From Acetatifactor muris (GTDB taxonomy: Bacteria; Bacillota; Clostridia; Lachnospirales; Lachnospiraceae), in contig NZ_JANJZD010000010.1 in NCBI RefSeq assembly GCF_024623325.1, positions 1 to 64,000 of the forward strand: a stretch of DNA of 64,000 bases, read 5' to 3'. The notes below the pieces were generated by a model, which was given only the letters and a program-made list of their open reading frames with translations, ran no database searches and was not told the DNA's origin. This document shows positions 18,876 through 27,381 of this stretch, one piece after another. The stretch's first letter is position 1; each line of letters opens with the position of its first letter. Made by a program: the position numbers and the translations under genes.

Positions 18876-20351
18876 TTAGTACCGCATCTGCGCTGTCAGG
18901 TCCCCTGCCATACAGCCGTACTCACCTCGCTTCCCCACCGCCTTCTCACCTGCCCTGCCATGAATATAAGCGCCCACGGCGGCAGCTTCAAAAGCATCCA
19001 TTCCCTGCCCCAGAAGTGCCGCCGTAATGCCCGCGAGCACATCTCCGCTTCCCGCCGTAGCCATGCCATTGCTGCCGCTTAAATTTACACAGACATCATG
19101 TCCTTCCCCACAGATCAGGGTTCTGGCATCCTTGGCCGTAACCACCGCATGAAGCTCCGATGCCAGCGCAATGCCGCAGGAAAGCAGTTCTTCGGCGCAG
19201 GCAGACACGGATTGTCCTGTAAGACGGGCAAGCTCACCCACATGCGGGGTTAAAATAACCTTTCTTCCCGCCGCTCCCTGCTCTGCCAGAGCCGCTCTCA
19301 GCTCCGGGTGTTCCGCCAGCAGATTCAGTGCGTCCGCATCCGCCAGCAGGGGAAGCCTGCTTCCATATATCACCCCTTCCAGACAGGATAATGCTTCCGC
19401 CGATTTTCCCAGTCCCGGTCCCACAGCAATGACATCCGCCCATTCCACACTTCTGTCCAGCTCATTCGGGGTCCCCAGAAGTGCTTCCGGCACCGCCTGC
19501 TGCAGAATCGTCCTGTTCCCGGCACAGGTAATCACCTTTACCATGCCTGCCCCTGTCCGATAAGCCGCTCTCGCCGCCAGTATGGCCGCCCCCGCCATAT
19601 TCAGACTCCCGGCGATCAGCAACACCTTGCCGAAAGTCCCCTTATTTCCTCCCCTCTGGCGCTTTGGCAGAAGTTGCGCAGCCTCCTCGTCATAGGCGTA
19701 CATCTCCGGTTTTCTGCCATAAAAGCTTCTTTCCGATATGCCGATATCCGCCGTGCTCACCTCCCCGGCGTATTCGCATCCAGGGTAGAATACCAGCCCC
19801 CGCTTGCAGAAGCCAAACGTAACCGTCTCATCCGCCCGCACGGCACAGCCCATGACCCTGCCTGTGTCGGAGTGAATACCGCTGGGCACATCAAGAGCCA
19901 GTTTCCAGCCCTCCAGGCTGTTGAAAAGCATAACTGCCTCCGCATATTCATGCTTTATTTCTCTGGAAAGTCCCACCCCGAACAACGCGTCTATCAGCGC
20001 CCCATAGTCACCCCTTCGGGGCTTATCCGTAAATTCCACCGGGTATTTTTCCAGAATGCTTCTCTGCTGTTTCCACTGGGGAGATGCCTTTTCCCTGTTC
20101 CCCACGCACCAGACCTCCACCCGGAAATCTCTCTCTGCCAGAAGTCTGGCCACGGCAAGCCCATCCCCGCCGTTATTTCCCATACCGCACATGACAAGTA
20201 CATATCCGCCCCGGCCGTCACACCGCGCTTCCGTCAGCTCCGCCGCCGCCAAAGCCGCCCGTTCCATCAGGACACATGCCGGAATTCCGATTTTCTCTAT
20301 TGTATTTTCATCAAATCGTCTCATCTCGGACGCTGTCACAAGATACCTCAT
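18876..20351 (-). CDS. nnr: Bifunctional NAD(P)H-hydrate epimerase / ADP-dependent dehydratase
   Basis: The 491-residue protein fuses two repair enzymes. Residues ~1-215 are the YjeF_N epimerase (MRYLVTASEMRRFDENTI; VMCGMGNNGGDGLAVARLL), which interconverts the R and S forms of hydrated NAD(P)H. Residues ~225-491 are the ribokinase-like dehydratase (GTFGKVLLIAGSLNMAGAA; NGMATAGSGDVLAGITAALL), which uses ADP to restore NAD(P)H. The order and length are as in other Firmicutes Nnr. It shares strand with the coiled-coil gene and rex upstream and with mazF downstream. A perfect GTATCTGTC/GACAGATAC hairpin lies just upstream at 20370-20389. Confidence 0.93.
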   Translation of the reverse strand: MRYLVTASEMRRFDENTIEKIGIPACVLMERAALAAAELTEARCDGRGGYVLVMCGMGNNGGDGLAVARLLAERDFRVEVWCVGNREKASPQWKQQRSILEKYPVEFTDKPRRGDYGALIDALFGVGLSREIKHEYAEAVMLFNSLEGWKLALDVPSGIHSDTGRVMGCAVRADETVTFGFCKRGLVFYPGCEYAGEVSTADIGISERSFYGRKPEMYAYDEEAAQLLPKRQRGGNKGTFGKVLLIAGSLNMAGAAILAARAAYRTGAGMVKVITCAGNRTILQQAVPEALLGTPNELDRSVEWADVIAVGPGLGKSAEALSCLEGVIYGSRLPLLADADALNLLAEHPELRAALAEQGAAGRKVILTPHVGELARLTGQSVSACAEELLSCGIALASELHAVVTAKDARTLICGEGHDVCVNLSGSNGMATAGSGDVLAGITAALLGQGMDAFEAAAVGAYIHGRAGEKAVGKRGEYGCMAGDLTAQMRY

Positions 20352-20460
20352 ATTCTGTTCCCCACTTCCGTATCTGTCCCGACAGATACGCCTTTCCAGT
20401 CTGCGACACCTCTCTTACACCGGGCCACGCAAAAACGGACTCATCGCCGTTTTCCCGCAA

Positions 20461-21090
20461 TCAGTCCGCCTTTTCTCCGGAATCATACTGCATATCAAAT
20501 ATTTCTATCACTTCCGCGCCAAATACATCATGCATATAGGCATAAATGTCACTGTTGCGCTGCTCCATTTCCTGCTTTCTCACCAGCCGCTTCTTCAGTT
20601 CCACACGGACTTCCGAAACCCACTCCGCGATCTCCCGAATCCCTTCCTTATTCTCCTGCATGGTGTCATAACAACAGTCCATGGTCGCCAGCATCAGCTG
20701 AAAATTCGCCTGGTCAATCTGCCGTGGGATCTCCAGCAGCTGGTCCTGACGCGCTTCCAGACGTTCATTGCACTCCTCCACCAGCTTCTTGTTCTGCTCA
20801 ATTTTTCTGGCATTCTCCGAATCCTCATCCTGTCCCGCTTCATCCATCAGAGACACAATTTCGTTCATGAGCTTCTTCTTCAGCCGCTTAATATCCTTTA
20901 CTTCGTTATTCAGCTTTCCCTGCTGCTTTAACAGCGAATTCAGCTGTTCTTCCAGACCGGATACTTCTCTTCTGGCCTCCTCGGTCAGAAGGCGGTACCA
21001 CTTATTGTCCAGAGTAAGAACCGGGATCTTCTTTCCCTCCAGCGCCCGGATGAACATTTCCCGCTGCTTTCCTTCTCCCCTGCTTTCCAT
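20461..21090 (-). CDS. Coiled-coil protein, function unknown
   Basis: The 209-residue protein is highly charged and predicted to be mostly helical. Long Glu/Lys/Leu stretches at ~38-125 have heptad-like spacing, and two cysteines are in MLATMDCCYDTM at ~133-144. No signal peptide, membrane helix or enzymatic motif is visible. The early segment GKKIPVLTLDNKWYRLLTEE is the most family-like part. It lies between rex and nnr on the same strand, a context of redox sensing and cofactor repair. That suggests shared expression but not a function. Confidence 0.65.
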   Translation of the reverse strand: MESRGEGKQREMFIRALEGKKIPVLTLDNKWYRLLTEEARREVSGLEEQLNSLLKQQGKLNNEVKDIKRLKKKLMNEIVSLMDEAGQDEDSENARKIEQNKKLVEECNERLEARQDQLLEIPRQIDQANFQLMLATMDCCYDTMQENKEGIREIAEWVSEVRVELKKRLVRKQEMEQRNSDIYAYMHDVFGAEVIEIFDMQYDSGEKAD

Positions 21091-21138
21091 TCTCCCTGAC
21101 CTCCCCTGCTTTCTCCATTTCCATTCAACTGCCGCGGC

Positions 21139-21780
21139 TCACTCGCCGTTGGGAGCCGCCTTGCGGATATTGTAGGATAATTTCATAAGGCTGTCGGAGA
21201 GATGGACATTTTCCACCTGAATCCCCTCCGGAACATTCAAATCCACATGTGCAAAATTCCAGATTGCATGAATTCCCGTGCGCACCAGCTTCTCGGCCAC
21301 GGCCACCGCCCCCGATTTGGGAATGGCCAGCACGGCAATATCAATGTCATTCTCCCGGATAAAATGCTCTATCTCATTCATGGGCATGACTTTGACTCCC
21401 CGTATCCGGCTGCCGATCAGAGCCGGATTCTCATCAAACATTCCGCGGAAAATAAACCCTCTTTTTTCAAAATTTATGTAATTGCCCAGCGCACGTCCCA
21501 GATTGCCGGCACCGATGATGATAAAATTATGCTGTCTGTCCAACCCCAGAATTTTCCCGATTTCATGATACAGATATTCGACGTTATAGCCATATCCCTG
21601 CTGTCCGAAGCCGCCGAAATTGTTCAGATCCTGGCGAATCTGGGATGCGGTCACCTTCATCAGTTCGCTCAGGTCCTGAGAGGAAATCCGCTCTACTCCC
21701 TCGTCCTTCAGTTCTCCCAGATACCGAAAATACCGGGGCAGGCGTCCGATGACAGCCTGTGAAATTTCCTTTTCCTCCAA
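21139..21780 (-). CDS. rex: Redox-sensing transcriptional repressor Rex
   Basis: The start is assigned to a TTG at 21780 (fMet-EEKEISQAVIGRLPRYF), seven bases after GGAGGG. Alternative in-frame ATGs at 21801 and 21828 lack a good ribosome site, and the chosen 213-residue length is normal for Rex. An N-terminal winged helix (ISSQDLSELMKVTASQIRQD) is followed by the NADH-sensing Rossmann domain (IIGAGNLGRALGNYI at ~85-100) and the C-terminal swap helix. Rex represses fermentation genes at low NADH/NAD+. No Rex operator was recognised in the window. It is transcribed from the promoter at 21824-21852. Confidence 0.93.
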   Translation of the reverse strand: MEEKEISQAVIGRLPRYFRYLGELKDEGVERISSQDLSELMKVTASQIRQDLNNFGGFGQQGYGYNVEYLYHEIGKILGLDRQHNFIIIGAGNLGRALGNYINFEKRGFIFRGMFDENPALIGSRIRGVKVMPMNEIEHFIRENDIDIAVLAIPKSGAVAVAEKLVRTGIHAIWNFAHVDLNVPEGIQVENVHLSDSLMKLSYNIRKAAPNGE

Positions 21781-21823
21781 GATCACGCCCTCCGATAACA
21801 TTTCGCAAATATTTCCTCTGTTA

Positions 21824-21852
21824 ATCATAGCAAAATGTCAAATTCATGTCAA
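21824..21852 (-). promoter_or_regulatory. Sigma-A promoter of rex
   Basis: On the minus strand TTGACA (21847-21852) and TATGAT (21824-21829) are separated by 17 bases. The -35 box abuts the end of icd, so rex has its own promoter in spite of the 20-odd base gap. Confidence 0.75.
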
Positions 21853-23070
21853 TCATTTTAGAAGGTACAAATTGTCCAGCGTCGCCCGGATGGCCCGGAT
21901 AAAGTCCAGACTGTTCAAAATAACCGGATTTTCACAAGTGGAAATCAGAGACAGACTTCTGGTCATTTTCCCATCCTCCACAGTCCTGATGCATGCCTGC
22001 TCCAGCTTATCCGCAAACGCGGTCAGCTCTCTGATCCCGTCCAGCTCGCCTCTTTTTCTCAATGCTCCCGTCCATGCAAAAATTGTCGCAATGGAGTTGG
22101 TGGAAGTCTCTTCTCCCTTCAGATGTTTGTAATAGTGGCGCTGAACAGTACCGTGAGCGGCCTCATATTCGTAGACACCGTCAGGAGATACCAGCACCGA
22201 AGTCATCATGGACAGATCCCCGTAGGCGGTGGCCACCATATCCGACATCACATCCCCGTCATAATTCTTGCAGGCCCAGATAAAACCGCCCTCCGACCGG
22301 ATAACCCTTGCAACTGCATCGTCAATCAGAGTATAGAAATATTCTATGCCAAGATCCTCAAATTTTGCCTTATACTCGGTATCATAAATCTCCTGGAAAA
22401 TATCTTTAAAGGTATGGTCATATTTTTTGGAAATGGTATCTTTCGTGGAAAACCACAGATCCTGTCTGGTATCTACCGCATAGGAAAAGCAGGCTCTGGC
22501 AAAACTGCCCACAGACTTTTCCGTATTATGGATTCCCTGCAGAATACCGGGTCCTCTGAACTCATGAATCAGCTCCCTTGTCTCGGTACCGTCCTCCGCG
22601 GTGAACACCAGTTCCGCCCGGCCCGCTCCCGGCACCTTAATCTCTGCATTTTTATATACATCTCCATAAGCATGACGCGCTATGGTAATGGGTTTCGTCC
22701 AGTTGCTCACATACGGGACAATTCCCCTGACCAGAATGGGAGAACGGAATACCGTACCGTCCAGGATAGCCCGAATGGTTCCGTTGGGGCTTTTCCACAT
22801 CTCCTTCAGCTGGTATTCCTTCATTCTGGCCCCGTTGGGCGTAATGGTGGCACATTTCACAGCCACGCCATACTTCAGCGTCGCATTGGCGGAATCCACC
22901 GTCACCTGATCGTTGGTGGCATTGCGGTTCTCCAGTCCCAGATCATAATATTCCGTCTTCAGATCTATGTAGGGGTACAGCAGCTCCTCTTTGATCATCT
23001 GCCAGAGGATTCTGGTCATTTCATCCCCGTCCATCTCCACCAGCGGAGTCGTCATCTTAATCCTGTCCAT
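21853..23070 (-). CDS. icd: NADP-dependent isocitrate dehydrogenase (eukaryotic-type, class II)
   Basis: The 405-residue enzyme is of the homodimeric type II family shared with eukaryotes, not the E. coli Icd type: [20 protein letters not shown] near the start, [20 protein letters not shown] for isocitrate binding, and [20 protein letters not shown] with the C-terminal [17 protein letters not shown]. It converts isocitrate and NADP+ to 2-oxoglutarate. With the Re-citrate-synthase-like gene and the GntR regulator upstream on the same strand it probably forms the oxidative branch that makes glutamate carbon in an anaerobe. Aconitase is not in the window. Confidence 0.93.
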   Translation of the reverse strand: MDRIKMTTPLVEMDGDEMTRILWQMIKEELLYPYIDLKTEYYDLGLENRNATNDQVTVDSANATLKYGVAVKCATITPNGARMKEYQLKEMWKSPNGTIRAILDGTVFRSPILVRGIVPYVSNWTKPITIARHAYGDVYKNAEIKVPGAGRAELVFTAEDGTETRELIHEFRGPGILQGIHNTEKSVGSFARACFSYAVDTRQDLWFSTKDTISKKYDHTFKDIFQEIYDTEYKAKFEDLGIEYFYTLIDDAVARVIRSEGGFIWACKNYDGDVMSDMVATAYGDLSMMTSVLVSPDGVYEYEAAHGTVQRHYYKHLKGEETSTNSIATIFAWTGALRKRGELDGIRELTAFADKLEQACIRTVEDGKMTRSLSLISTCENPVILNSLDFIRAIRATLDNLYLLK

Positions 23071-23092
23071 GTGTTCTCCTCTCTTTCCTCTG

Positions 23093-23788
23093 TTATAATT
23101 CTTCTCTCACATAGGCCTCTCTCAGGCCGTTTTTGACCATGTTATCATAGGCATTTATCATGTGCTGATGCGCCAGCTTCTCTGCAAGCTCTCCATCCTT
23201 TGCCTTGATTGCCTCCATGATTCCCTTGTGTTCTTCGTTGGATTTCGGTCCTCTGTTCGCATTTGCCAGTGTCTTCTTCCTGACCCTCAGCACATATTGA
23301 TGGAAATCCTTCAGCTGATGTTCCAGAATTTTGCTGTCACAGGCTTCATACATAATATCATGAAAACGATTGTCCAGTTCTGCCAGCTGCTCCAGATGGC
23401 CCTTTCTGGCATGGAATTCCGCCAGATATACATTTTCTTCCATCTCTTCCATCTGCTCTTCGGTAATGTGTTCCGTGGCCCACCGGGCACAAAGTCCTTC
23501 CAGCAGAGAGCGAATCATGTAAATGTCCTTTACATCCTTTTCCGTTATCCCTGTGACATAAGCACCTTTATTGGGTACAATCTGAATCAGTCCCTCCAGC
23601 TCCAGCTGACGGAACGCCTCTCTCACCGGCGTGCGGCTGACTCCCATTTCTTCCCCGATTGCCACTTCCCGCAGCTCTTCGTATTCCTCGTATCTGCCGC
23701 TCAGGATATCTTCCCTGAGTCTGCTGAATACCCGGCCCCTCAGAGAGTATTTGTCGCTTACCTCACTTTTTACATCATAACTGTTCAT
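23093..23788 (-). CDS. GntR-family (FCD/FadR-type) transcriptional regulator
   Basis: The 231-residue protein has an N-terminal winged helix ([40 protein letters not shown]) and a C-terminal FCD ligand domain ([33 protein letters not shown] with metal-ligand-like Asp/His). FCD regulators usually bind palindromes of the type TTGTNNNACAA and respond to organic acids. A perfect 30-bp palindrome with the core TTGTATACAA covers the promoter of the citrate-synthase-like gene upstream (25374-25403), so this protein is the likely binder, with citrate or a related acid as a plausible ligand. It sits between that gene and icd. Confidence 0.88.
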   Translation of the reverse strand: MNSYDVKSEVSDKYSLRGRVFSRLREDILSGRYEEYEELREVAIGEEMGVSRTPVREAFRQLELEGLIQIVPNKGAYVTGITEKDVKDIYMIRSLLEGLCARWATEHITEEQMEEMEENVYLAEFHARKGHLEQLAELDNRFHDIMYEACDSKILEHQLKDFHQYVLRVRKKTLANANRGPKSNEEHKGIMEAIKAKDGELAEKLAHQHMINAYDNMVKNGLREAYVREEL

Positions 23789-23861
23789 CTTCCCTTTTCA
23801 ACCTCCATGCCGCATCCTCCTGACAGTTCAGACAGGCAACCGGACTGCCGCACATTCCCAT

Positions 23862-25274
23862 TCAGGAAATCAAAGTTATTCCCAATTCCTCACAGACATC
23901 ATTTACACAGGAAACGATTTCCTCATCTGTCATCACCGTGACACGACCTCCTGCATATTCCCGGTCCACCCATTCCTTTATCCTGGCAACCAGCTCGGAA
24001 TTCTTCTCCACCTGCTTCTCTCCCCGCAGCTTGTAATAAGTGTTGAGCCAATGGGCAATACCTGCCAGTCCGGAGGTGTTGGACACAGCACAGAGCACAG
24101 GTCTGTTCAGGAACTTCTCTGTATCAAATATGTTATAGATTTCTTCGTTTTTCAATAATCCATCCGCATGAATACCGGCTCTTGTCACGTTGAAATTCCT
24201 GCCCACAAAAGGCGTTCTGGGCGGTATGGAATACCCGATCTCCCTCTCATAATATTCCGCCAGCTCGGTAATCACAGTGGTATCCATTCCGTTCAGATGC
24301 CCTTTCAGCTGCGCATACTCAAATACCATGGCTTCCAGAGGCGTATTGCCTGTCCGCTCCCCGATTCCGAATAGAGATGTGTTGACGCCGGAGCAGCCAT
24401 ACAGCCATGCTGTGGTAGAATTTGTCACCGCTTTATAAAAGTCATTATGTCCGTGCCATTCAATCAGCTCATGTGGAACCCCCGCATGCGTGTGAATCGC
24501 ATAGATAATTCCCGGCACACTTCTGGGAATTACCGCGCCCGGATAGTTTACGCCGTATCCCATAGTGTCGCAGGCCCGAATCTTCACAGAAATTCCGTAT
24601 TCCTCCATCAGCTTCATCAGTTCCAGACAAAACGGTACTACATAACCATATATATCCGCCCTGGTGATATCCTCGAGATGACATCTGGGGCTGATCCCCT
24701 CCTCCAGACATTCTCTGACGACACTCAGATAATGTTCCATGGCCTGGCGCCTGGTCATCTTCAGCTTCAGAAAGATATGATAATCGGAACAGCTGACCAG
24801 TATCCCTGTCTCCTTCATGCCGATTTCCTTTACCAGTCTGAAATCTTCCTTACTGGCGCGAATCCAGCTGGTCACCTCCGGAAAGGCATATCCTCTCTCC
24901 ATACATTTATAGGCGGCATCCCGATCTTTTTTGCTGTACAGAAAAAATTCACTGGCGCGAATCATCCCGTTAGGTCCGCCAAGTCTGTGAAGGTAATCAT
25001 AAATTGCCACAATCTGTTCCGTAGTATACGGTGCCCTTGACTGTTGGCCATCCCGAAATGTGGTATCGGTAATCCAAACCTCCTGCGGCATATTATGAGG
25101 AACAATTCTGTCATTGAAAGGAATCTTCGGAATCTCAGAATAGGGAAACATATTCCGAAACACATTTGGTTTCTGTACATCGTCCAATATGTACATATGC
25201 TCCTCTATCTGCAGGAGATGATTATTCTCGTTCATTGTGACCGGCCGATACTGAAATGTCTCGTTAGCTTTCAT
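23862..25274 (-). CDS. Re-citrate-synthase-like enzyme of the isopropylmalate/homocitrate synthase family
   Basis: The likely start is ATG 25274 (MKANETFQYRP); in-frame ATGs at 25286 and 25313 are possible and no start has a perfect ribosome site. The ~470-residue protein has the DRE-TIM aldolase core: VWITDTTFRDGQQSRAPYT at ~80, metal-binding HLEDITRADIYGY, and IEWHGHNDFYKAVTN. Its N-terminal extension and GERTGNTPLEAMVFEYAQL match Clostridium Re-citrate synthases, which condense oxaloacetate and acetyl-CoA with opposite stereochemistry to ordinary citrate synthase. Neighbouring icd supports this. 2-Isopropylmalate or homocitrate synthase remain alternatives. Confidence 0.8.
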   Translation of the reverse strand: MKANETFQYRPVTMNENNHLLQIEEHMYILDDVQKPNVFRNMFPYSEIPKIPFNDRIVPHNMPQEVWITDTTFRDGQQSRAPYTTEQIVAIYDYLHRLGGPNGMIRASEFFLYSKKDRDAAYKCMERGYAFPEVTSWIRASKEDFRLVKEIGMKETGILVSCSDYHIFLKLKMTRRQAMEHYLSVVRECLEEGISPRCHLEDITRADIYGYVVPFCLELMKLMEEYGISVKIRACDTMGYGVNYPGAVIPRSVPGIIYAIHTHAGVPHELIEWHGHNDFYKAVTNSTTAWLYGCSGVNTSLFGIGERTGNTPLEAMVFEYAQLKGHLNGMDTTVITELAEYYEREIGYSIPPRTPFVGRNFNVTRAGIHADGLLKNEEIYNIFDTEKFLNRPVLCAVSNTSGLAGIAHWLNTYYKLRGEKQVEKNSELVARIKEWVDREYAGGRVTVMTDEEIVSCVNDVCEELGITLIS

Positions 25275-25373
25275 AGGAATACCCATGCCTTTCTGTAGCC
25301 CGCAACTATCCATGCGTATTTTAGGGCGCCGCTTCAAATGATTCTGTCAACAGGGCAATCAATACAGCACTGC

Positions 25374-25411
25374 GCCCGTATTATTGTATACAATAATACG
25401 GGCCATGTCAA
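25374..25411 (-). promoter_or_regulatory. Promoter covered by a perfect 30-bp palindromic operator
   Basis: Minus-strand TTGACA (25406-25411) and TACAAT (25383-25388) are 17 bases apart, upstream of the citrate-synthase-like gene. A perfect palindrome at 25374-25403, with arms GCCCGTATTATTGTA, spans the spacer, the -10 box and the probable start point. Its centre TTGTATACAA fits the FCD-GntR operator pattern. This implies repression by the linked GntR protein. Confidence 0.8.
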
Positions 25412-25440
25412 TATTTTTTGCAAAAAGAAGCTGCTGAAAA

Positions 25441-26349
25441 TCAGTTCAGCAATCGTTCCACATTCACCATTCCCCAGCCCTGCTGATTCCACGGAAGTCC
25501 CAGGTCCGTCGCCGTGTACAGCAGTTTCTGTCTGCATTCTTCGTTGCTCATATCAGGATATTTCTGAAGTGCCAGAGCCGCCGCCCCGGACACCACTGGC
25601 GTAGCCATGGAAGTCCCGCTTTTCGCAACATATGCGTTCCGATTTCTGCCTCTGCCAAATCCCCCTGCCCCATTCAGATTACAGGAAATAATGTCCGTGC
25701 CGGGTGCCACCAGATCCGGCTTACGGACAGGACTTCCGGCAATTCCCCTTCCTGAGTACAGGGAACATCTCGAAGGATTATCCACAGCATAGCTTCCATC
25801 ATGGCATCCCACCGTCAATACCTTCACCCCTCCCACAGACGAAATTGTCCCTTCCCCGGGACCCTTATTCCCGGCAGCACATACTACCAGAATCCCGTTT
25901 CTCCATAACTCTTCAATTTTTTCATGTAAAGCGTTCTCCTTCATCGGTTCCTCCAGACTTCCAATACCCACAGATATATTCAGAATCCTGATCTCATATT
26001 TCCGCTTGACCTCCAGGATCCAGTCCATTCCTTCTATCATAATCTCCGTGGATCCGTCCCCTTTTTCGTCCAGGACTTTCCCCACCACCAGTCTGGCTCC
26101 CGGCGCTATTCCACGATACCTTCCCGAGGACATTCTGCCGCTTCCGCACAAGATTCCGCACACATGAGTACCATGTCCGTTATTGTCATATATCAGATTT
26201 CTATGTCCCACAAAATCTCGAAAACACACCGGTCTGCCCAGCAGGTCCGGGTGCATGCTCATGCCCGTATCCAGCACGGCAACTGTCACGCCCCGGCCAT
26301 CTGTCCCGACAGGCAGATTTGCCCCTGTCATATTTCTCACTCTCTGCAT
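25441..26349 (-). CDS. Subtilisin-family (S8) serine peptidase without signal peptide
   Basis: The ~302-residue protein has the full catalytic triad in order: VAVLDTGMSMHPDL (Asp), GHGTHVCGILCG (His) and SGTSMATPVVSG (Ser), plus the oxyanion Asn in VVCAAGNKGPGEG. It lacks a signal peptide and a recognisable prodomain, so it resembles intracellular subtilisins or Csp-like proteases, though shorter than either. A TTG at 26355 and an ATG at 26331 are alternative starts; ATG 26349 keeps the VRNMTGAN segment that precedes the first strand. A terminator hairpin sits immediately upstream, and a mother-cell-type -10 (CATACAATA) lies inside it. Confidence 0.85.
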   Translation of the reverse strand: MQRVRNMTGANLPVGTDGRGVTVAVLDTGMSMHPDLLGRPVCFRDFVGHRNLIYDNNGHGTHVCGILCGSGRMSSGRYRGIAPGARLVVGKVLDEKGDGSTEIMIEGMDWILEVKRKYEIRILNISVGIGSLEEPMKENALHEKIEELWRNGILVVCAAGNKGPGEGTISSVGGVKVLTVGCHDGSYAVDNPSRCSLYSGRGIAGSPVRKPDLVAPGTDIISCNLNGAGGFGRGRNRNAYVAKSGTSMATPVVSGAAALALQKYPDMSNEECRQKLLYTATDLGLPWNQQGWGMVNVERLLN

Positions 26350-26353
26350 AATC

Positions 26354-26396
26354 AAAAAATCCCGGCATATACATTAATTTATTGTATGCTGGGATT
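26354..26396 (-). terminator. Intrinsic terminator directly abutting the subtilisin start
   Basis: On the minus strand AATCCCAGCATACA (26383-26396) pairs with the complementary arm at 26358-26373 (a two-base bulge) and is followed by six U residues at 26354-26359. It terminates the isomerase gene ending at 26436. CATACAATA (minus strand, 26380-26388) within the hairpin resembles a sigma-K/sigma-E -10 box, with AC 16 bases upstream. Confidence 0.75.
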
Positions 26397-26435
26397 GTTC
26401 TGATGTTCATAATGCATGATCAGAGCTCTGCTCTC

Positions 26436-27332
26436 TCATTGCAGCTGATAAAGCCGCTGCCCTGCTTCATACGCCCGCTTCAGGTAATCCTCCGGCTCAT
26501 CCCCCGCCTGCATGCTCACCTCAAGCACCAGCGGATTTTCATAGGCCGAACGGGATAATACAGGCATCAATTCTTTCCACGGGAAATCGGCATCCTCCGG
26601 TATCCGATGGGCATCACCGCAGCCCGGCCGGTCTCCCCAGCCGCGATTGTCATGCAGATGGACAGAGTAGATTCTGTCCTGAAAGGGAACTGCCAGTTTC
26701 TCCACAAATTCTCTGCCCCATACCAGATAAGCGTGTCCTGTGTCCAGACAAAGTCCTAGGAACGATTCCGGATAGCGCCTGCATAACCGGGTAAACTGTT
26801 CTATCTGTAACTCACCCGGCGCTTCAAACAGATTTTCAATACAAATCCGCACATTCCTTTCCGCACAGAACGGCATCAGCTCATCCAGAGAACGATATAC
26901 CTGCCCGTAAAATATTTCCTTATAATCCGGGTTCCTCTCAAATTCTTCATAGGGAAGATACATATGCAGCACGATTTCCGTTGCGCCGATAATATGTGCC
27001 AGCTCGACCCGATTCTGTATCAATTCTACTCCCGCAATGCGATTGGGCTCCAATGATGAGGTATAGTCCTTCCGATAGTGCCTTTTTATCCGTGCACCCC
27101 CTGCCCCGGAGCTTCCCTTGCTTGCATGAAGTGATTTCGCCTTCAAGCCATATTCATCCATCCACTCACGTATCTGCTTCATCTCTGAAACAGCATATAT
27201 GTACTCTCCGTCCCACTCATAGCACCAGTGTATATGAGAAAATCCGGCTGCCGCAATCTGTTCCAGGCTTCGCTTCCTGTCCTCAATCACCACAAATTCT
27301 CTGTCAAAGTCCGTACTGATTCCCAGTTCCAT
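26436..27332 (-). CDS. Sugar-phosphate isomerase/epimerase-family TIM-barrel protein
   Basis: The 298-residue protein belongs to the xylose-isomerase-like/AP-endonuclease-2 TIM-barrel superfamily. Barrel motifs include GATEIVLHMYLPYEEF, VRICIENLFEAPGELQ (metal-ligand Glu), LGLCLDTGHAYLVWG (His) and IYSVHLHDNRGWGDRPGCGD (His/Asp). This pattern fits metal-dependent epimerases or isomerases acting on sugars or inositols. No sugar-transport or kinase gene is adjacent, so the substrate is open. It ends in a strong intrinsic terminator. Confidence 0.8.
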   Translation of the reverse strand: MELGISTDFDREFVVIEDRKRSLEQIAAAGFSHIHWCYEWDGEYIYAVSEMKQIREWMDEYGLKAKSLHASKGSSGAGGARIKRHYRKDYTSSLEPNRIAGVELIQNRVELAHIIGATEIVLHMYLPYEEFERNPDYKEIFYGQVYRSLDELMPFCAERNVRICIENLFEAPGELQIEQFTRLCRRYPESFLGLCLDTGHAYLVWGREFVEKLAVPFQDRIYSVHLHDNRGWGDRPGCGDAHRIPEDADFPWKELMPVLSRSAYENPLVLEVSMQAGDEPEDYLKRAYEAGQRLYQLQ

Positions 27333-27381
27333 TCTCTTGTCCTCGCTTTCATAATAGTGCCGGCAGCCGGGCTATCGATGT

